Source: Helicobacter muridarum
GTDB taxonomy: Bacteria; Campylobacterota; Campylobacteria; Campylobacterales; Helicobacteraceae
Assembly (NCBI RefSeq): GCF_000765805.2
Contig: NZ_JRPD02000004.1
Location: forward strand, 104,209-168,208
Length of the DNA: 64,000 bases
Reading direction: 5' to 3'
The notes under the pieces are model-generated. The model was not told the origin of the DNA, made no database searches, and saw only the letters and a list, made by a program, of their open reading frames with translations. The translations under genes were made by a program, and so were the position numbers. Positions 36,141 through 46,142 of this stretch are shown one piece after another; position 1 is the first letter of the stretch, and every line of letters begins with the position of its first letter.

Positions 36141-39100
36141 ATGTCTATTTTTAAGCCTTTTGTTAAAAAAACATTAGTAGTTGCAAATGTTTTATCTATT
36201 GTTCTATCTCAATCCTTATTCGCAAATGGGATTGTTATAGACACTACTCATACGCAAAATAATCCACATCTAACTCATTCTCAAAATAATATAGATATAG
36301 TAAATATTGCTAAGCCTAGTCAAGCAGGCATTTCAAATAATTTCTATCAAGAGTTTAATGTATCGCAAGATGGCTTGATACTTAATAATATCCTTAGTAA
36401 AGACGTCCTAGCCAATACCAATCTTGCTGGGCTTATATATTCAAATCCAAATTTAGATAGTGCTACTGCTAGATTAATACTAAATCAAGTAACAGGGACT
36501 AATATTTCTGAAATGCTAGGCTACTTAGAGATTGCAGGGGGAAGAGCCGACTTACTAATAGCAAACCAAAATGGAATCACTTGCAAAAATTGCGGCTTTA
36601 TCAATGCAAGCAATGTAAGCTTAGCTACAGGAGCATTAAGCAAGGAGGAGCTAAATAGGCTAAATAGCCTTAGGGAATATAATGAAAATACGCAAATTGC
36701 GCTAAATATAAAACAAGGGCAGATTTTAGTCGAGGCATTAGACGCTAAAAATGTAGCAAGCCTTACATTATTAGCAAAGAATATGAAAGTAAAAGATTCC
36801 TTGCAAGCGCAAAATCTTCGCATATTATTAGGCTCTAATCAAATAAGCTTTTCACCCATTACTCTACTTTATAGACCCATTAAACTAAATGATGAGGGTA
36901 AGACAGAGGCGTTAGCATTAGATGTTGCCTATTTGGGTAGCGTGCTATCAAATAAGATATTCATAGTAGCCACAGATGAGGGCGTAGGGATAAAGAACTC
37001 TGGGCTAATGGCTAGTAATGCATCACAACATAGTGGAGATAATGGATTCATATTAAAAGCAAATGGCAAGATAGAAATATCTAAGCCCATAGAGGTTACT
37101 ACTAGGGCTGGGATTCTAAAAGCAAGTGTTGATGAGCTAGATTCTACAACTTCGCAATCAGCAAAAATAGCCCCCATGCTTTATTCAGAATCTTCTATTG
37201 ATATAAAAGCAAAAAGCATTGAAAATAACTCAATCATACATGCAAAAGAAGATATAGTTATTGCTGCGGATTCTGTGCTTAGTAAAGGCTCTGCTGATAT
37301 TGAAAAAAGGGTTATATCTAAAGAGAAGTTCGAATCTTGGCATCCAACTATAAATCACGCATTTGGTAGTCATGGTGGCACAGATAAAAAACACACTACA
37401 TATACTTATGATATTGTCAACTATGATGAATATATTAATGAGGATACATATTCTCCAAGTATGATATTGGGTAAAAATATCAGAGTAGAGGCAAATGACT
37501 TCATCAATGATACGGGCATTATCTATGCTAGCCAGTCCTTTGACAATAATGCAGCTAACTTTAGCAATCTCTCCCCTACTCTGCGAAACATTACAAGCTA
37601 TGAAAATGGCAAAAAGGTAGACTATGATAGATACGGTAAATGTACCTTCTTATTGCAATATGTTAACAAAAATATGTTTTGTGGAAGCACTTATACCTCA
37701 TCATCATTTACCCGTGCTAGTCAATATAGCCTGCTCGACTTTACTGCACCAAGTATTGATTATAGCTTGATTGAGAATAATTCCTATGATGTTGTATCTT
37801 TAGCTCTTGATTCCATAAAATTTCAGCCAGATGCATATCAGAGCGATTATCAAAGCTTCATTGCTTCAGATGGATTTAAAAGACATTTAAAAAATGCGGG
37901 CTTACAGTTTGTAGGCAATAATATCACACAGGCTACATATATAGACCCTATTAATACGCTTAAACAAAATAATGACTATATGAGCTTTAGACTTCCAGCC
38001 CCAAGAAATATAGATAATAGAAATATAAACAATGCCAATCTAAAAGTAGGCGTATGGGCGAACTCTATCAATATAAACTCTACTAATGTCCTAAACTCCT
38101 CTAGCATTAGCTCTGATAGAAACATGATGATAAACGCAGATTTCATTATCAACAACAATGGCAAGCTAGTTTCTACAGAGGGATTAGATCTAAATGCAAA
38201 TACCTTCAATCAAAGCGGAGGAGCAATCAATGCAAAGTCAATTGCCATTCGTGCAGATACAGCAAATATACAATCAAGCACTTTAAGCAATTCAGCAAAG
38301 CAGATTGCTTATAAATTTAAGTTTAATAGCAAACAAGATATATTTAAAAACCCATACAAAGTATCATATATAGATTCTACTTCTAGTAATACTACCTTAG
38401 GCTCTATGGCTAATATTTCAGGAGATAGCATTAGCATATTTTCTAATAAGTCTAATATTTCAGGCGTGAATATAAACGCTAAAAACGACATAGCAATAAA
38501 GTCCAATTCACTAAAAATCGATACCATTGAAACAAATGATAAATATAGCGATTTAGTAGCTATACATGAAGATACAAAGCAAATAACTACAAGCATTAGC
38601 GGTAGAAACATCTCACTTCAAGCAAGCAAAGATATGAATCTAGTCTCTGCAGATATAAAGGCACAAGATAGCCTAACCCTAGAATCAAATGGAGATATAA
38701 GCATTGATACAGCCCAAAATACAAATAAATCAAAAACAGAAAGAATTGATAAAGAATCTAAATTTTGGGATAAAGACACAAAACAAATTTTCTCTAGCAC
38801 TACTACAACGAAAACTACACAGGTATTTAAGACAACAAATATAGCTTCAAACTTCACTGCAAGCAACATAACCATAAATGCCACTAATAATCTAACTGCA
38901 TATAATCTAAACTCAAATGCAGATACTATAAATATGAATGCTAACAATAATATAGCATTAAGCAATAAAACAGATAGCTCTAATACTATAATAGATACTA
39001 AAAAGAAATTATTTAAAAGAGTATCATATATAGATTCTACTTCTAGTAATACCACCTTAGGCTCTATGGCTAATATTTCAGGAGATAGCATTAGCATATT

Positions 39101-41798
39101 TTCTAATAAGTCTAATATTTCAGGCGTAAATATAAACGCTAAAAATGACATAACAATAAAGTCCAATTCACTAAAAATCGATACCATTGAAACAAATGAT
39201 AAATATGGTAATTTGGCAGCTATGCATGAAGATACAAAGCAAATAACTACAAGCATTAGCGGTAGAAACATCTCACTTCAAGCAAGTAAAGATATGAATC
39301 TAGTCTCTGCGGATATAAAGGCACAAGATAGCCTAACCCTAGAATCAAATGGAGATATAAGCATTGATACAGCCCAAAATAAAAATAAATCAAAAACAGA
39401 AAAAATTAATACTACACACAAACTTTTCTCTAGCACTACCAAAACAGAAACTACACAAGTATTTAAGGCAACAAATATAGCTTCAAACTTTTCTGCAAGC
39501 AACATAACCATAAATGCCGCTAATAATCTAACTGCATATAATCTAAACTCAAATGCAGATACTATAAATATGAATGCTAACAATAATATAACATTAAGCA
39601 ATAAAGCAGATATCTATAATACTATAATAAATACTAAAATAGAAAACTCTGGGCTACGCTTTGAAAGCAGCAATGGATTCTATGGCATGAGTATAGGCAA
39701 AGATACTAAAAAGACGAATCAAAACAATCTAGCCAATATACATAATAATGCTTCTCTAAATGCAAACAGCATATCAATGAATAGCAAAGATATAAATATA
39801 GAATCTAGCGACTTAAAAGCTAAAGATTCTATAGCTCTAAATGCAAATAATGTAGATATAAAATCGCTAGATAATGAATATAAAAATACAACTACAGAAG
39901 AGTTTAAATCTAATAGATTTAGTATAGGCATAAAGTCAAAAGAAGTAAATGATTTATCTATAAATATCCTAGCTAAAAACCCAACTAAACGAGCTTTAAA
40001 CAAGATTCCTGCTAATTTTACACAAAACTTCGCTACTAAAATTAATCCTGCCAAAGTAGATTCATTTGGCTTTAAAGCAGGCTTCACGCATAAAAACAAT
40101 AAAAGTACCGATCATTCATTTAGCACTTTTGCCTCTAGCTCAAATATCACTAGCGATAATATAGCTATAAATTCGCTAAATGATACCAATATCATAGGAT
40201 CAAATCTTAACAGTCAAAATATAGCCCTAAGAGGTGAAAATATAAATATAGAAGCAGCCAAAGAGTTAAATACTACAAGCAAATCAGAAAATAATACTAC
40301 AATAGATGCGAGTTTAGAATTTAACATAGGGAAAAAAGGAAGTGCTGAGGGCTTAAGTCTAGGCGGCAGCTATGCTAATCAAAAAACAGAATCTAGTAGT
40401 AAAAATATTACACATAAAAGCTCTAGTATAAAAGCTAATAACCTAATAATACAAGCCAAAGATTCTACAAATATAATAGGCTCAAATATCGATAGTAAAA
40501 AAGCTAATATAAATACAACAAGCTTTAATCTAAAAAGTGCGGAAAATACTAGCGAATATTCTAGTAAGGAAAAAGATATATCAGTAGATGCAAAGCTTAC
40601 ATATAACGGCACATACGGTGTAGATGCAAATGTTAGTAATAATCAAACAAATGAAAAAACAGAATCTAAAAGTAATCTAGCCTCAAATCTTAATGCTAAT
40701 GATTTTATACTTAATGCAAGCAATAATACTAATATAATAGGCTCAAATCTAAATGCGAATAATGCAAGTATAAGCACAAATAATCTAAATTTACTAGCTT
40801 CAAATGATACTAATAACAGAAATTTTAATAGCTTTGGTGCATCATTTAGTGCTTCATTTAGCAAAAATATCCTTAATAATGGCATGAAATTTAATGTTAA
40901 TGGCAAGTTAAATAATCTAAGCTCTAATACTTATAATAGTGCTAAGTTAAATGCCAATAATTTAAATCTTAATATCAATAATAATCTTAATCTAATAGGT
41001 GGAAATATAGAATCTAAGTCTCTAAATACAAATATAGCCAATGATGTAAATATAGCTAGTTTACAAGATAGTGAAAGTAGATTTAATATAGAAGCTAGCA
41101 TTAGTAATTCTAATAGCCTTATCCCTAAGCTTAATAGTGCTTTAAGCTTTGGCAATCATAAAAATGTAAAATTACAAAGCGGTATAAACACAGATACTAT
41201 AAATATGAATGTAGGCAGTAATATTGCTTTAAGCGGTGCATATATAGATAGCGATAATGGAAATATAAACGCAAATTCTATATCACATAATAATTTAAGC
41301 AATAGTTCATCATATTCTCAAATATCTAACAATGTTTTCAGAAGTGAGTTGCCCGGTATTGGGCTAGATTCTGGCTATACTTTATCTAGTATTAGTCATA
41401 ATATTGCCCTTAATGCCAATGGTAATGTGCTAAGAAGTAATTCTATAAATAAACAAGTAAAAAATCAAGCTGAAATTATCCCGAAAAGGATGGATATCAT
41501 AAATAAAGCTATATTCGCTCCAAAATCTCTTGTAAAAGATTATATTATAAAGGATGAATTAGATTCTATAAAAGATTTTGCAAATAAGCCGATTAATTAT
41601 ATAGCAAATAATCTTAATAAAGGCATTAAAGTAAGATTGATAAACGATGGCATAAATAGTTTATCAGACAATGCTAAAAAATCTATTAATAATAAGATTG
41701 ATAGTGGTGTAGACAAAACATTATTAAAGCCTTTGGATGTTAGTATAGCAAAAGCTATATCTAATGGAATTAAAGCAGCAAAAAATAACAAAAAGTAG
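36141..41798 (+). CDS. Filamentous-haemagglutinin-like TpsA exoprotein
   Basis: 1885-residue secreted beta-helix protein of a two-partner secretion system. A signal peptide ends near residue 29 (LSQSLFANG). The TPS domain (about 30-300) shows IYSNPNLDSATARLILNQVTG and LLIANQNGITCKNCGF, the NPNL and NxNG motifs, with the CxxC found in one TPS subgroup. The rest is hundreds of short Asn/Ser/Ile-rich repeats. A tandem duplication of about 205-220 residues starts at residue 741. No VENN motif or recognisable toxin is at the C-terminus, which ends in a Lys-rich helical stretch, so an adhesin is more likely than a CdiA effector. It starts the operon with two OMP genes and tpsB. Confidence 0.9.
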   Translation: MSIFKPFVKKTLVVANVLSIVLSQSLFANGIVIDTTHTQNNPHLTHSQNNIDIVNIAKPSQAGISNNFYQEFNVSQDGLILNNILSKDVLANTNLAGLIYSNPNLDSATARLILNQVTGTNISEMLGYLEIAGGRADLLIANQNGITCKNCGFINASNVSLATGALSKEELNRLNSLREYNENTQIALNIKQGQILVEALDAKNVASLTLLAKNMKVKDSLQAQNLRILLGSNQISFSPITLLYRPIKLNDEGKTEALALDVAYLGSVLSNKIFIVATDEGVGIKNSGLMASNASQHSGDNGFILKANGKIEISKPIEVTTRAGILKASVDELDSTTSQSAKIAPMLYSESSIDIKAKSIENNSIIHAKEDIVIAADSVLSKGSADIEKRVISKEKFESWHPTINHAFGSHGGTDKKHTTYTYDIVNYDEYINEDTYSPSMILGKNIRVEANDFINDTGIIYASQSFDNNAANFSNLSPTLRNITSYENGKKVDYDRYGKCTFLLQYVNKNMFCGSTYTSSSFTRASQYSLLDFTAPSIDYSLIENNSYDVVSLALDSIKFQPDAYQSDYQSFIASDGFKRHLKNAGLQFVGNNITQATYIDPINTLKQNNDYMSFRLPAPRNIDNRNINNANLKVGVWANSININSTNVLNSSSISSDRNMMINADFIINNNGKLVSTEGLDLNANTFNQSGGAINAKSIAIRADTANIQSSTLSNSAKQIAYKFKFNSKQDIFKNPYKVSYIDSTSSNTTLGSMANISGDSISIFSNKSNISGVNINAKNDIAIKSNSLKIDTIETNDKYSDLVAIHEDTKQITTSISGRNISLQASKDMNLVSADIKAQDSLTLESNGDISIDTAQNTNKSKTERIDKESKFWDKDTKQIFSSTTTTKTTQVFKTTNIASNFTASNITINATNNLTAYNLNSNADTINMNANNNIALSNKTDSSNTIIDTKKKLFKRVSYIDSTSSNTTLGSMANISGDSISIFSNKSNISGVNINAKNDITIKSNSLKIDTIETNDKYGNLAAMHEDTKQITTSISGRNISLQASKDMNLVSADIKAQDSLTLESNGDISIDTAQNKNKSKTEKINTTHKLFSSTTKTETTQVFKATNIASNFSASNITINAANNLTAYNLNSNADTINMNANNNITLSNKADIYNTIINTKIENSGLRFESSNGFYGMSIGKDTKKTNQNNLANIHNNASLNANSISMNSKDINIESSDLKAKDSIALNANNVDIKSLDNEYKNTTTEEFKSNRFSIGIKSKEVNDLSINILAKNPTKRALNKIPANFTQNFATKINPAKVDSFGFKAGFTHKNNKSTDHSFSTFASSSNITSDNIAINSLNDTNIIGSNLNSQNIALRGENINIEAAKELNTTSKSENNTTIDASLEFNIGKKGSAEGLSLGGSYANQKTESSSKNITHKSSSIKANNLIIQAKDSTNIIGSNIDSKKANINTTSFNLKSAENTSEYSSKEKDISVDAKLTYNGTYGVDANVSNNQTNEKTESKSNLASNLNANDFILNASNNTNIIGSNLNANNASISTNNLNLLASNDTNNRNFNSFGASFSASFSKNILNNGMKFNVNGKLNNLSSNTYNSAKLNANNLNLNINNNLNLIGGNIESKSLNTNIANDVNIASLQDSESRFNIEASISNSNSLIPKLNSALSFGNHKNVKLQSGINTDTINMNVGSNIALSGAYIDSDNGNINANSISHNNLSNSSSYSQISNNVFRSELPGIGLDSGYTLSSISHNIALNANGNVLRSNSINKQVKNQAEIIPKRMDIINKAIFAPKSLVKDYIIKDELDSIKDFANKPINYIANNLNKGIKVRLINDGINSLSDNAKKSINNKIDSGVDKTLLKPLDVSIAKAISNGIKAAKNNKK
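38361..39636 (+). repeat. Tandem 660-base duplication inside tpsA
   Basis: Copy 1 begins at 38361 and copy 2 at 39021 with the same start (GTATCATATATAGATTCTAC). They are near identical over the first 340 bases, then diverge mildly with a few codon deletions until about 39636. Reading frame is kept (offset 660 = 220 codons), so the protein gains an extra block of the beta-helix. Confidence 0.9.
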
Positions 41799-41805
41799 GT
41801 GAAAC

Positions 41806-42627
41806 ATGAAAAAATTAAATCTTACATTAATATCTACCTTAGCATTTATGAACGCTGTATATGCAGATTCTAGTGATAGATTTGCAGTATTTTTCTTAGG
41901 CGGTGGAGTAAATGGCATCTATAATATAAGCAGGCTAACAGAACTACAGCCTGTTGATTATAGTAGCATAGCTAATACTTTTCCAAATTTTAGTTCAAGT
42001 AGCAATGTTATCAATAGAATGTGTAAAAGTGGCACTTGTGATTTAAGTAGTTTAGGCGGTGGTCTAGGTGTTGAGGCTGGAGTAAAGCTTCGTCCTTTTA
42101 GCTTTTTAGAGTTTGACTTATGGGTTGGATTTGATTATTCTGCTATGCTTGATAGTGGCGACTATCCGAACTCTATAAAGCTAAAAAAAGAAATAGGGGG
42201 CTTTGATTATAAAAATACATATAAAGACGGCGAGTATGATAGTGTATGGCCTGATCTTATGCACTTCTCTTTTAATGCTACTGCTACCTTTAGGGTGAAA
42301 CGTTTTGGATTTACAGGGGGTATTGGTGCTAGTATATGGGATAAGTCTTATAATATCAAATTAAAAAGACAAAAAGATTTTTTTAATGATGAAAAAGAAG
42401 AAAAAAATAAAAGTGGTGGTGCTAATGGCGTTTCTTTAGATCTTATACTAGGCTTAAGCTATCGTTTGGGAGAAAATAAAGGGACACAAGAAATCGTAGC
42501 AAGATTTGTAATGCCATTTAGAGAAATGGTACACCAAGAAAGTGGAAATAATGGGTATGTAGACTACAACGAGAGAACGACTTTACATCCATATATGATA
42601 AATATCTTTTATAGGCATTACTTTTAG
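41806..42627 (+). CDS. Outer-membrane beta-barrel protein in the TPS operon
   Basis: 273 residues with a clear signal peptide (MKKLNLTLISTLAFMNAVYA) and an alternating-strand pattern ending in an aromatic residue (FYRHYF), typical of small Helicobacter outer-membrane barrels. Residues about 65-80 contain a Cys pair (CKSGTC). I recognise no named family. It starts 7 nt after the tpsA stop with AGGTGA as ribosome site, so it is co-translated with the exoprotein. A role as accessory factor or surface partner is possible but not shown. Confidence 0.75.
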   Translation: MKKLNLTLISTLAFMNAVYADSSDRFAVFFLGGGVNGIYNISRLTELQPVDYSSIANTFPNFSSSSNVINRMCKSGTCDLSSLGGGLGVEAGVKLRPFSFLEFDLWVGFDYSAMLDSGDYPNSIKLKKEIGGFDYKNTYKDGEYDSVWPDLMHFSFNATATFRVKRFGFTGGIGASIWDKSYNIKLKRQKDFFNDEKEEKNKSGGANGVSLDLILGLSYRLGENKGTQEIVARFVMPFREMVHQESGNNGYVDYNERTTLHPYMINIFYRHYF

Positions 42628-42659
42628 AATCGCAAACGTTCACATAACTAGCAATTTGC

Positions 42660-42703
42660 TAGCCTATTGTATGTAGATAATATTATCTATATACAATAGG
42701 CTA
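42660..42703. repeat. 44-base near-perfect palindrome between the two OMP genes
   Basis: TAGCCTATTGTATGTAGATA (42660-42679) continues directly into its complement, giving a 22-bp stem with one G-U pair and almost no loop. No T-run follows. It may be a partial terminator, an mRNA processing or stabilising hairpin, or a protein site, and would uncouple the second OMP from the first. Confidence 0.75.
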
Positions 42704-42753
42704 AACAATATGATTATAAGCCTATAAATTATTTAATTATTAAGGAGATTATT

Positions 42754-43401
42754 ATGAAAAAATTATTAGTAGCAGGTTTAATTAGCTTTAGCCTAAGTGC
42801 ATCTTTAGCAGAAGCAAGATTCTTTTTAGGAGTTGAAGGTGGATGGGGTAAAGGGGAGACTACATTTGAAAATAAAGTAGTGAAATATGGTGAATTTACA
42901 AATTCGAAAGCTATGCACGGTTGGCTTGCCCTATTAAATATAGGTGGCGAGTGGATGTTTAATGAAATGATTGGCATGAGGACATTTTTATCGCTTGGTT
43001 ATGGACAAAATTACTTTGTTGAAAAAACATTCCACGATATTGAATTAGGCATTAATGCCGATATGATCTTAGATTTGTATAATAATGGCTCCTTTTCTTT
43101 TGGATTATTTGGTGGTATTGGTAGTGGATATAACTCAACATTTGAAAAGTTTGGATTCGCAGGAATAATAATTGGAACAAATATTCCAATATATGGAAGA
43201 GCTGGTTTAACATTTGGACTTGGAGAAAATAGCAGGGTAGATCTTACAACATACCTACCTATAGCATCTTATAACGTTATTGGATTTAAAGGTGGTCTTG
43301 GTGAACTAAGTGAAGGTGACATCAACGATTTAAATAAATTTGGAATTGCTGGTGCATACAACCCAATTAGATTTACATTAGCATATAGATACATTTTCTA
43401 A
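42754..43401 (+). CDS. Outer-membrane beta-barrel protein in the TPS operon
   Basis: 215 residues. Signal peptide MKKLLVAGLISFSLSASLAEA, then FFLGVEGGWGKGE and repeated Gly/aromatic strands ending FTLAYRYIF, the classical outer-membrane C-terminal signature. Roughly eight strands would fit. AAGGAG lies 8 nt before the ATG. Similar in class but not closely in sequence to the preceding barrel. Followed by tpsB after 8 nt. Confidence 0.75.
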   Translation: MKKLLVAGLISFSLSASLAEARFFLGVEGGWGKGETTFENKVVKYGEFTNSKAMHGWLALLNIGGEWMFNEMIGMRTFLSLGYGQNYFVEKTFHDIELGINADMILDLYNNGSFSFGLFGGIGSGYNSTFEKFGFAGIIIGTNIPIYGRAGLTFGLGENSRVDLTTYLPIASYNVIGFKGGLGELSEGDINDLNKFGIAGAYNPIRFTLAYRYIF

Positions 43402-43409
43402 TTCTAACC

Positions 43410-45086
43410 ATGTCTAATAGAACCGACAAAAAACGTTTTGTTTCATCAAGGAATACAAATAAGATATTATTATCTATCTGTATTCCTACATTTTTCATCA
43501 ATGCGTTTTTAGCTCCTAGCATTGCCTCACAAGGCAAAGAGACTTTATGTTTCCCTATTCATAAAATATATTTCTCCTCCATTTCAAGTTATCTATATCC
43601 AACAACAAAACTACAATCAGATGAAACAATAGATGATGATAACGGCTTTATAACAAAACAATTTCCATTTACAAAAACCATAATAAAGCCATATTTAAAT
43701 CAATGCTTAAATGGGCAAGATATAGTCTCTTTATTACAAAATCTAAATGAAACAGCGATCAAAAATGGGTATATAACCACTCACTTTGGCATAGGTGAGC
43801 AAGACCTAAGCTTAGGAGAGCTTGAAGTTCGCACTCAAATAGGTAAAATAGGAGATATAGACTATCAGAGTAATGGCAATATGCTTTTCTTTAAAAAGGA
43901 CTTTGCTATCAAGCATGGTGATATTTTGAATCTAAAAAAGCTAGAACAAGGTGTATCAAATCTAACAAAGATAAAGCATATTGATACAAATATGAAAATA
44001 CTACCAACATATAGTGATGATATGAGCGATGTTCTAATCACACTTAAGAAAAAGGGGATTCCATTATCTGGGAAATTTATATTTGATAACAGCAGCACAT
44101 TATTTGACCATTATCAAAGCACACTGCTATTAAATTATGAAAATCCTCTAAAATTAGCAGATACCCTAACATTATATTTACTAGGCTCAATCCCTTTTAA
44201 AAATAAACCAATTTCAAAGAATTATAATCTATACTCCTCAATTAGCTATGCCGTGCCTATTCGTAGATTCTTACTTGAAACAAATCTAGCATATTCCAAA
44301 AATGCGTTGCAAATTCCTTTAAGTAATTTCACATTAGATTATCATAGCTGGAGCTTTAATATAGACACAAAGCTTAGCTATGCCCTTTTAGCAAACCAAA
44401 AGCATAATATATCTATCGGATTTAGTCTTGGCTCTAGAATCTCCAATAGCTTTATAGAAGATGTAGAGCTAGTAGTGCAAAGGCAAAGAATCTTACAATA
44501 CTCTCTATTTAGCCAATATGCCCTAACTCTTAGTCCATATAGATTCTCAATTAATCTTAGTATCTTACATGGCTTTTCAATGCCTACTCCAGTATCATCT
44601 AGTTTTAATTATATTGTCCCAACGCTCAATCTATATGCCTATGTTCCATTTAAGATTAGTAAGTTTACTACAATATATACCGCTAGCATTAGGACGCAAG
44701 TAGCTCAAAATAGACTTTATGCAAATGAGCAAATCTTAATCGGTGGATTATATGCTGTAAGGGGATTCCAAGGAATAAATCTATCAGGTCAATTTGGAGT
44801 TATATGGCGTAATGATATATCTGTATATATACCAATGTTTAGTAAATCTAAATGGGAACTAACCATTGCCCCAAGTATTGGGATTGATGCAGGATATATT
44901 AAAAATTTGCTAAAAAATCAAATTACAAATCTACCAGATTCTGGTGTGTTTTTATCTGGTGCTGGTATAGGATTGCAATGTATATTAAAGCACTTCAACA
45001 TACAAACATGGTGGCATTTTCCAATTTATAGTGCCAATAGATTTAAAACACAAAGTTTCTTTTTTGCTATGTCTACAAATTGGTAA
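43410..45086 (+). CDS. TpsB outer-membrane transporter (ShlB/FhaC family)
   Basis: 558-residue Omp85-superfamily pore that secretes TpsA. Signal region about residues 20-40 (ILLSICIPTFFINAFLAPSIA). Then POTRA-like segments (LEVRTQIGKIGDIDYQ, LEQGVSNLTKIKHIDTNMKI, DVLITLKKKG), a 16-strand barrel, and the L6 motif in LYAVRGFQG (about residue 448). The last strand ends FFFAMSTNW. No good ribosome site precedes the ATG, so coupling to the upstream OMP gene (8-nt gap) is likely. Position after two OMP genes rather than next to tpsA is uncommon. Confidence 0.9.
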   Translation: MSNRTDKKRFVSSRNTNKILLSICIPTFFINAFLAPSIASQGKETLCFPIHKIYFSSISSYLYPTTKLQSDETIDDDNGFITKQFPFTKTIIKPYLNQCLNGQDIVSLLQNLNETAIKNGYITTHFGIGEQDLSLGELEVRTQIGKIGDIDYQSNGNMLFFKKDFAIKHGDILNLKKLEQGVSNLTKIKHIDTNMKILPTYSDDMSDVLITLKKKGIPLSGKFIFDNSSTLFDHYQSTLLLNYENPLKLADTLTLYLLGSIPFKNKPISKNYNLYSSISYAVPIRRFLLETNLAYSKNALQIPLSNFTLDYHSWSFNIDTKLSYALLANQKHNISIGFSLGSRISNSFIEDVELVVQRQRILQYSLFSQYALTLSPYRFSINLSILHGFSMPTPVSSSFNYIVPTLNLYAYVPFKISKFTTIYTASIRTQVAQNRLYANEQILIGGLYAVRGFQGINLSGQFGVIWRNDISVYIPMFSKSKWELTIAPSIGIDAGYIKNLLKNQITNLPDSGVFLSGAGIGLQCILKHFNIQTWWHFPIYSANRFKTQSFFFAMSTNW

Positions 45087-45125
45087 CTTCTACCCAATAC
45101 TTATTGTCAATAATAAATGTGTATT

Positions 45126-45872
45126 ATGCAACTTTCAAATAAAATAAAAGCGGTAAGAGAATATAAGGGTTTTACACAGGTTTAATTATCACAATATAGT
45201 TGAGTATATTTAGATTCCATAAAACGATATGAAACAAAAGATAGCAGCAATATCACCGTTGATAACTTAATAAAAATCCCAGGGGGGTTTGGACTTTGAA
45301 CTATATTATTTTTCTCTCAGATGAAATGTCCCTAAGTTGTCCTTAAGTCTCAAAAAAAGATTCATTAGTATCCCTTAGTCAAAATGATTTGTCTCCTAGT
45401 TAAAACGACTTATTCATCAGAGAGCAATCAAATGACATTATCCAAATCCCAGTTTATTATGATGTCTATGCAAGTGCAGGAGCAGGGCTTGTTAATGATA
45501 AGCATATAACGCAACATGTTGAGCTAAATAAGGACTTCCTGCGTTCGCGTTTTGGGCTTACTTACTTTGTAGATTTATCAATTATTAGTGCTAGAGGCGA
45601 TTCTATGCTACCCATAATACCGCCTCATTGCAAGCTTTTAGTGTAAAGCGAAGCTTCTTTAGTAAAGCAAGGCTTCTTTAGAAAAAGACATGCCAAGAGA
45701 GGGGCAAATCTGCATTGCTCGCATAGATGATGAATTGTATATCAAACGCCTTCAAAAACGACCAAAATACAAGCTTATAAGCGATAATAAAAGCTATGAT
45801 GACATCTTGCTAGAGGGAGAAAACTATGAGATTTTGGGCGTAATAGTAGGTTTATTTCAAAAGATGACCTAA
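45126..45872 (+). pseudogene. XRE-S24 phage repressor, disrupted
   Basis: Three pieces of one LexA/cI-like repressor. 45126 onward reads MQLSNKIKAVREYKGFTQ then meets stops (TAA, TGA), continuing to KRYETKDSSNITVDNLIKIP, an HTH. From about 45430 in another frame comes VYYDVYASAGAGLVND and ISARGDSMLPIIPPHCKLLV with the catalytic Ser, ending at a stop (45644). From 45690 in the first frame comes MPREGQICIARIDDELYIKRLQ with the catalytic Lys. A two-copy 19-base repeat (AAAGCRAAGSCTTCTTTAG) at about 45645-45683 separates the last two pieces and causes the stop and frame change. Confidence 0.85.
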
Positions 45873-45960
45873 TATTATTTATTATATTTGTACATCAATG
45901 TCCATTAGTCAATAAAATGTCCCTCAATCATATCCCTTAGTAGATTCCTAAGTTAATAAA
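45327..45960 (+). repeat. Cluster of short TGTCCCTTAGT-like repeats around the repressor pseudogene
   Basis: About eight imperfect copies of TGTCCCTTAGTCAA lie on the same strand: near 45327, 45338, 45369, 45392, 45899, 45918, 45931 and 45941. They flank the surviving repressor parts. They may be repressor operators or MuA-type end-binding sites; either is inference. Confidence 0.6.
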
Positions 45961-46142
45961 CATATATCTAATACCCCATAAATGTCAGTTATTCGCTTCA
46001 AATATAGCCTTATTAATTTTTACTATTTAAACATTTAAAAATTTTTGTTTAAAGGTGTTAAATGTCCTAAAATACGCACTTTCATGACTCTGTAAATAAA
46101 ACACAAACACAAAGCCCTAATGCAAATAGCACTGCGGAAGTA

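Noticed and set aside
38618..39271. Long open antisense frame (217 codons) and several others opposite the TpsA gene
   Set aside because: They mirror the repetitive, stop-poor TpsA sequence, have no ribosome sites and give biased Leu/Phe/Ser-rich translations; they are shadows.
36141..41798. CdiA-type contact-dependent toxin
   Set aside because: No VENN or similar pre-toxin motif, no recognisable toxin domain at the C-terminus and no small immunity gene directly after it.
45690..45872. Independent 60-residue gene
   Set aside because: It is the C-terminal piece of the S24 repressor; the N-terminal pieces lie upstream in broken frames.
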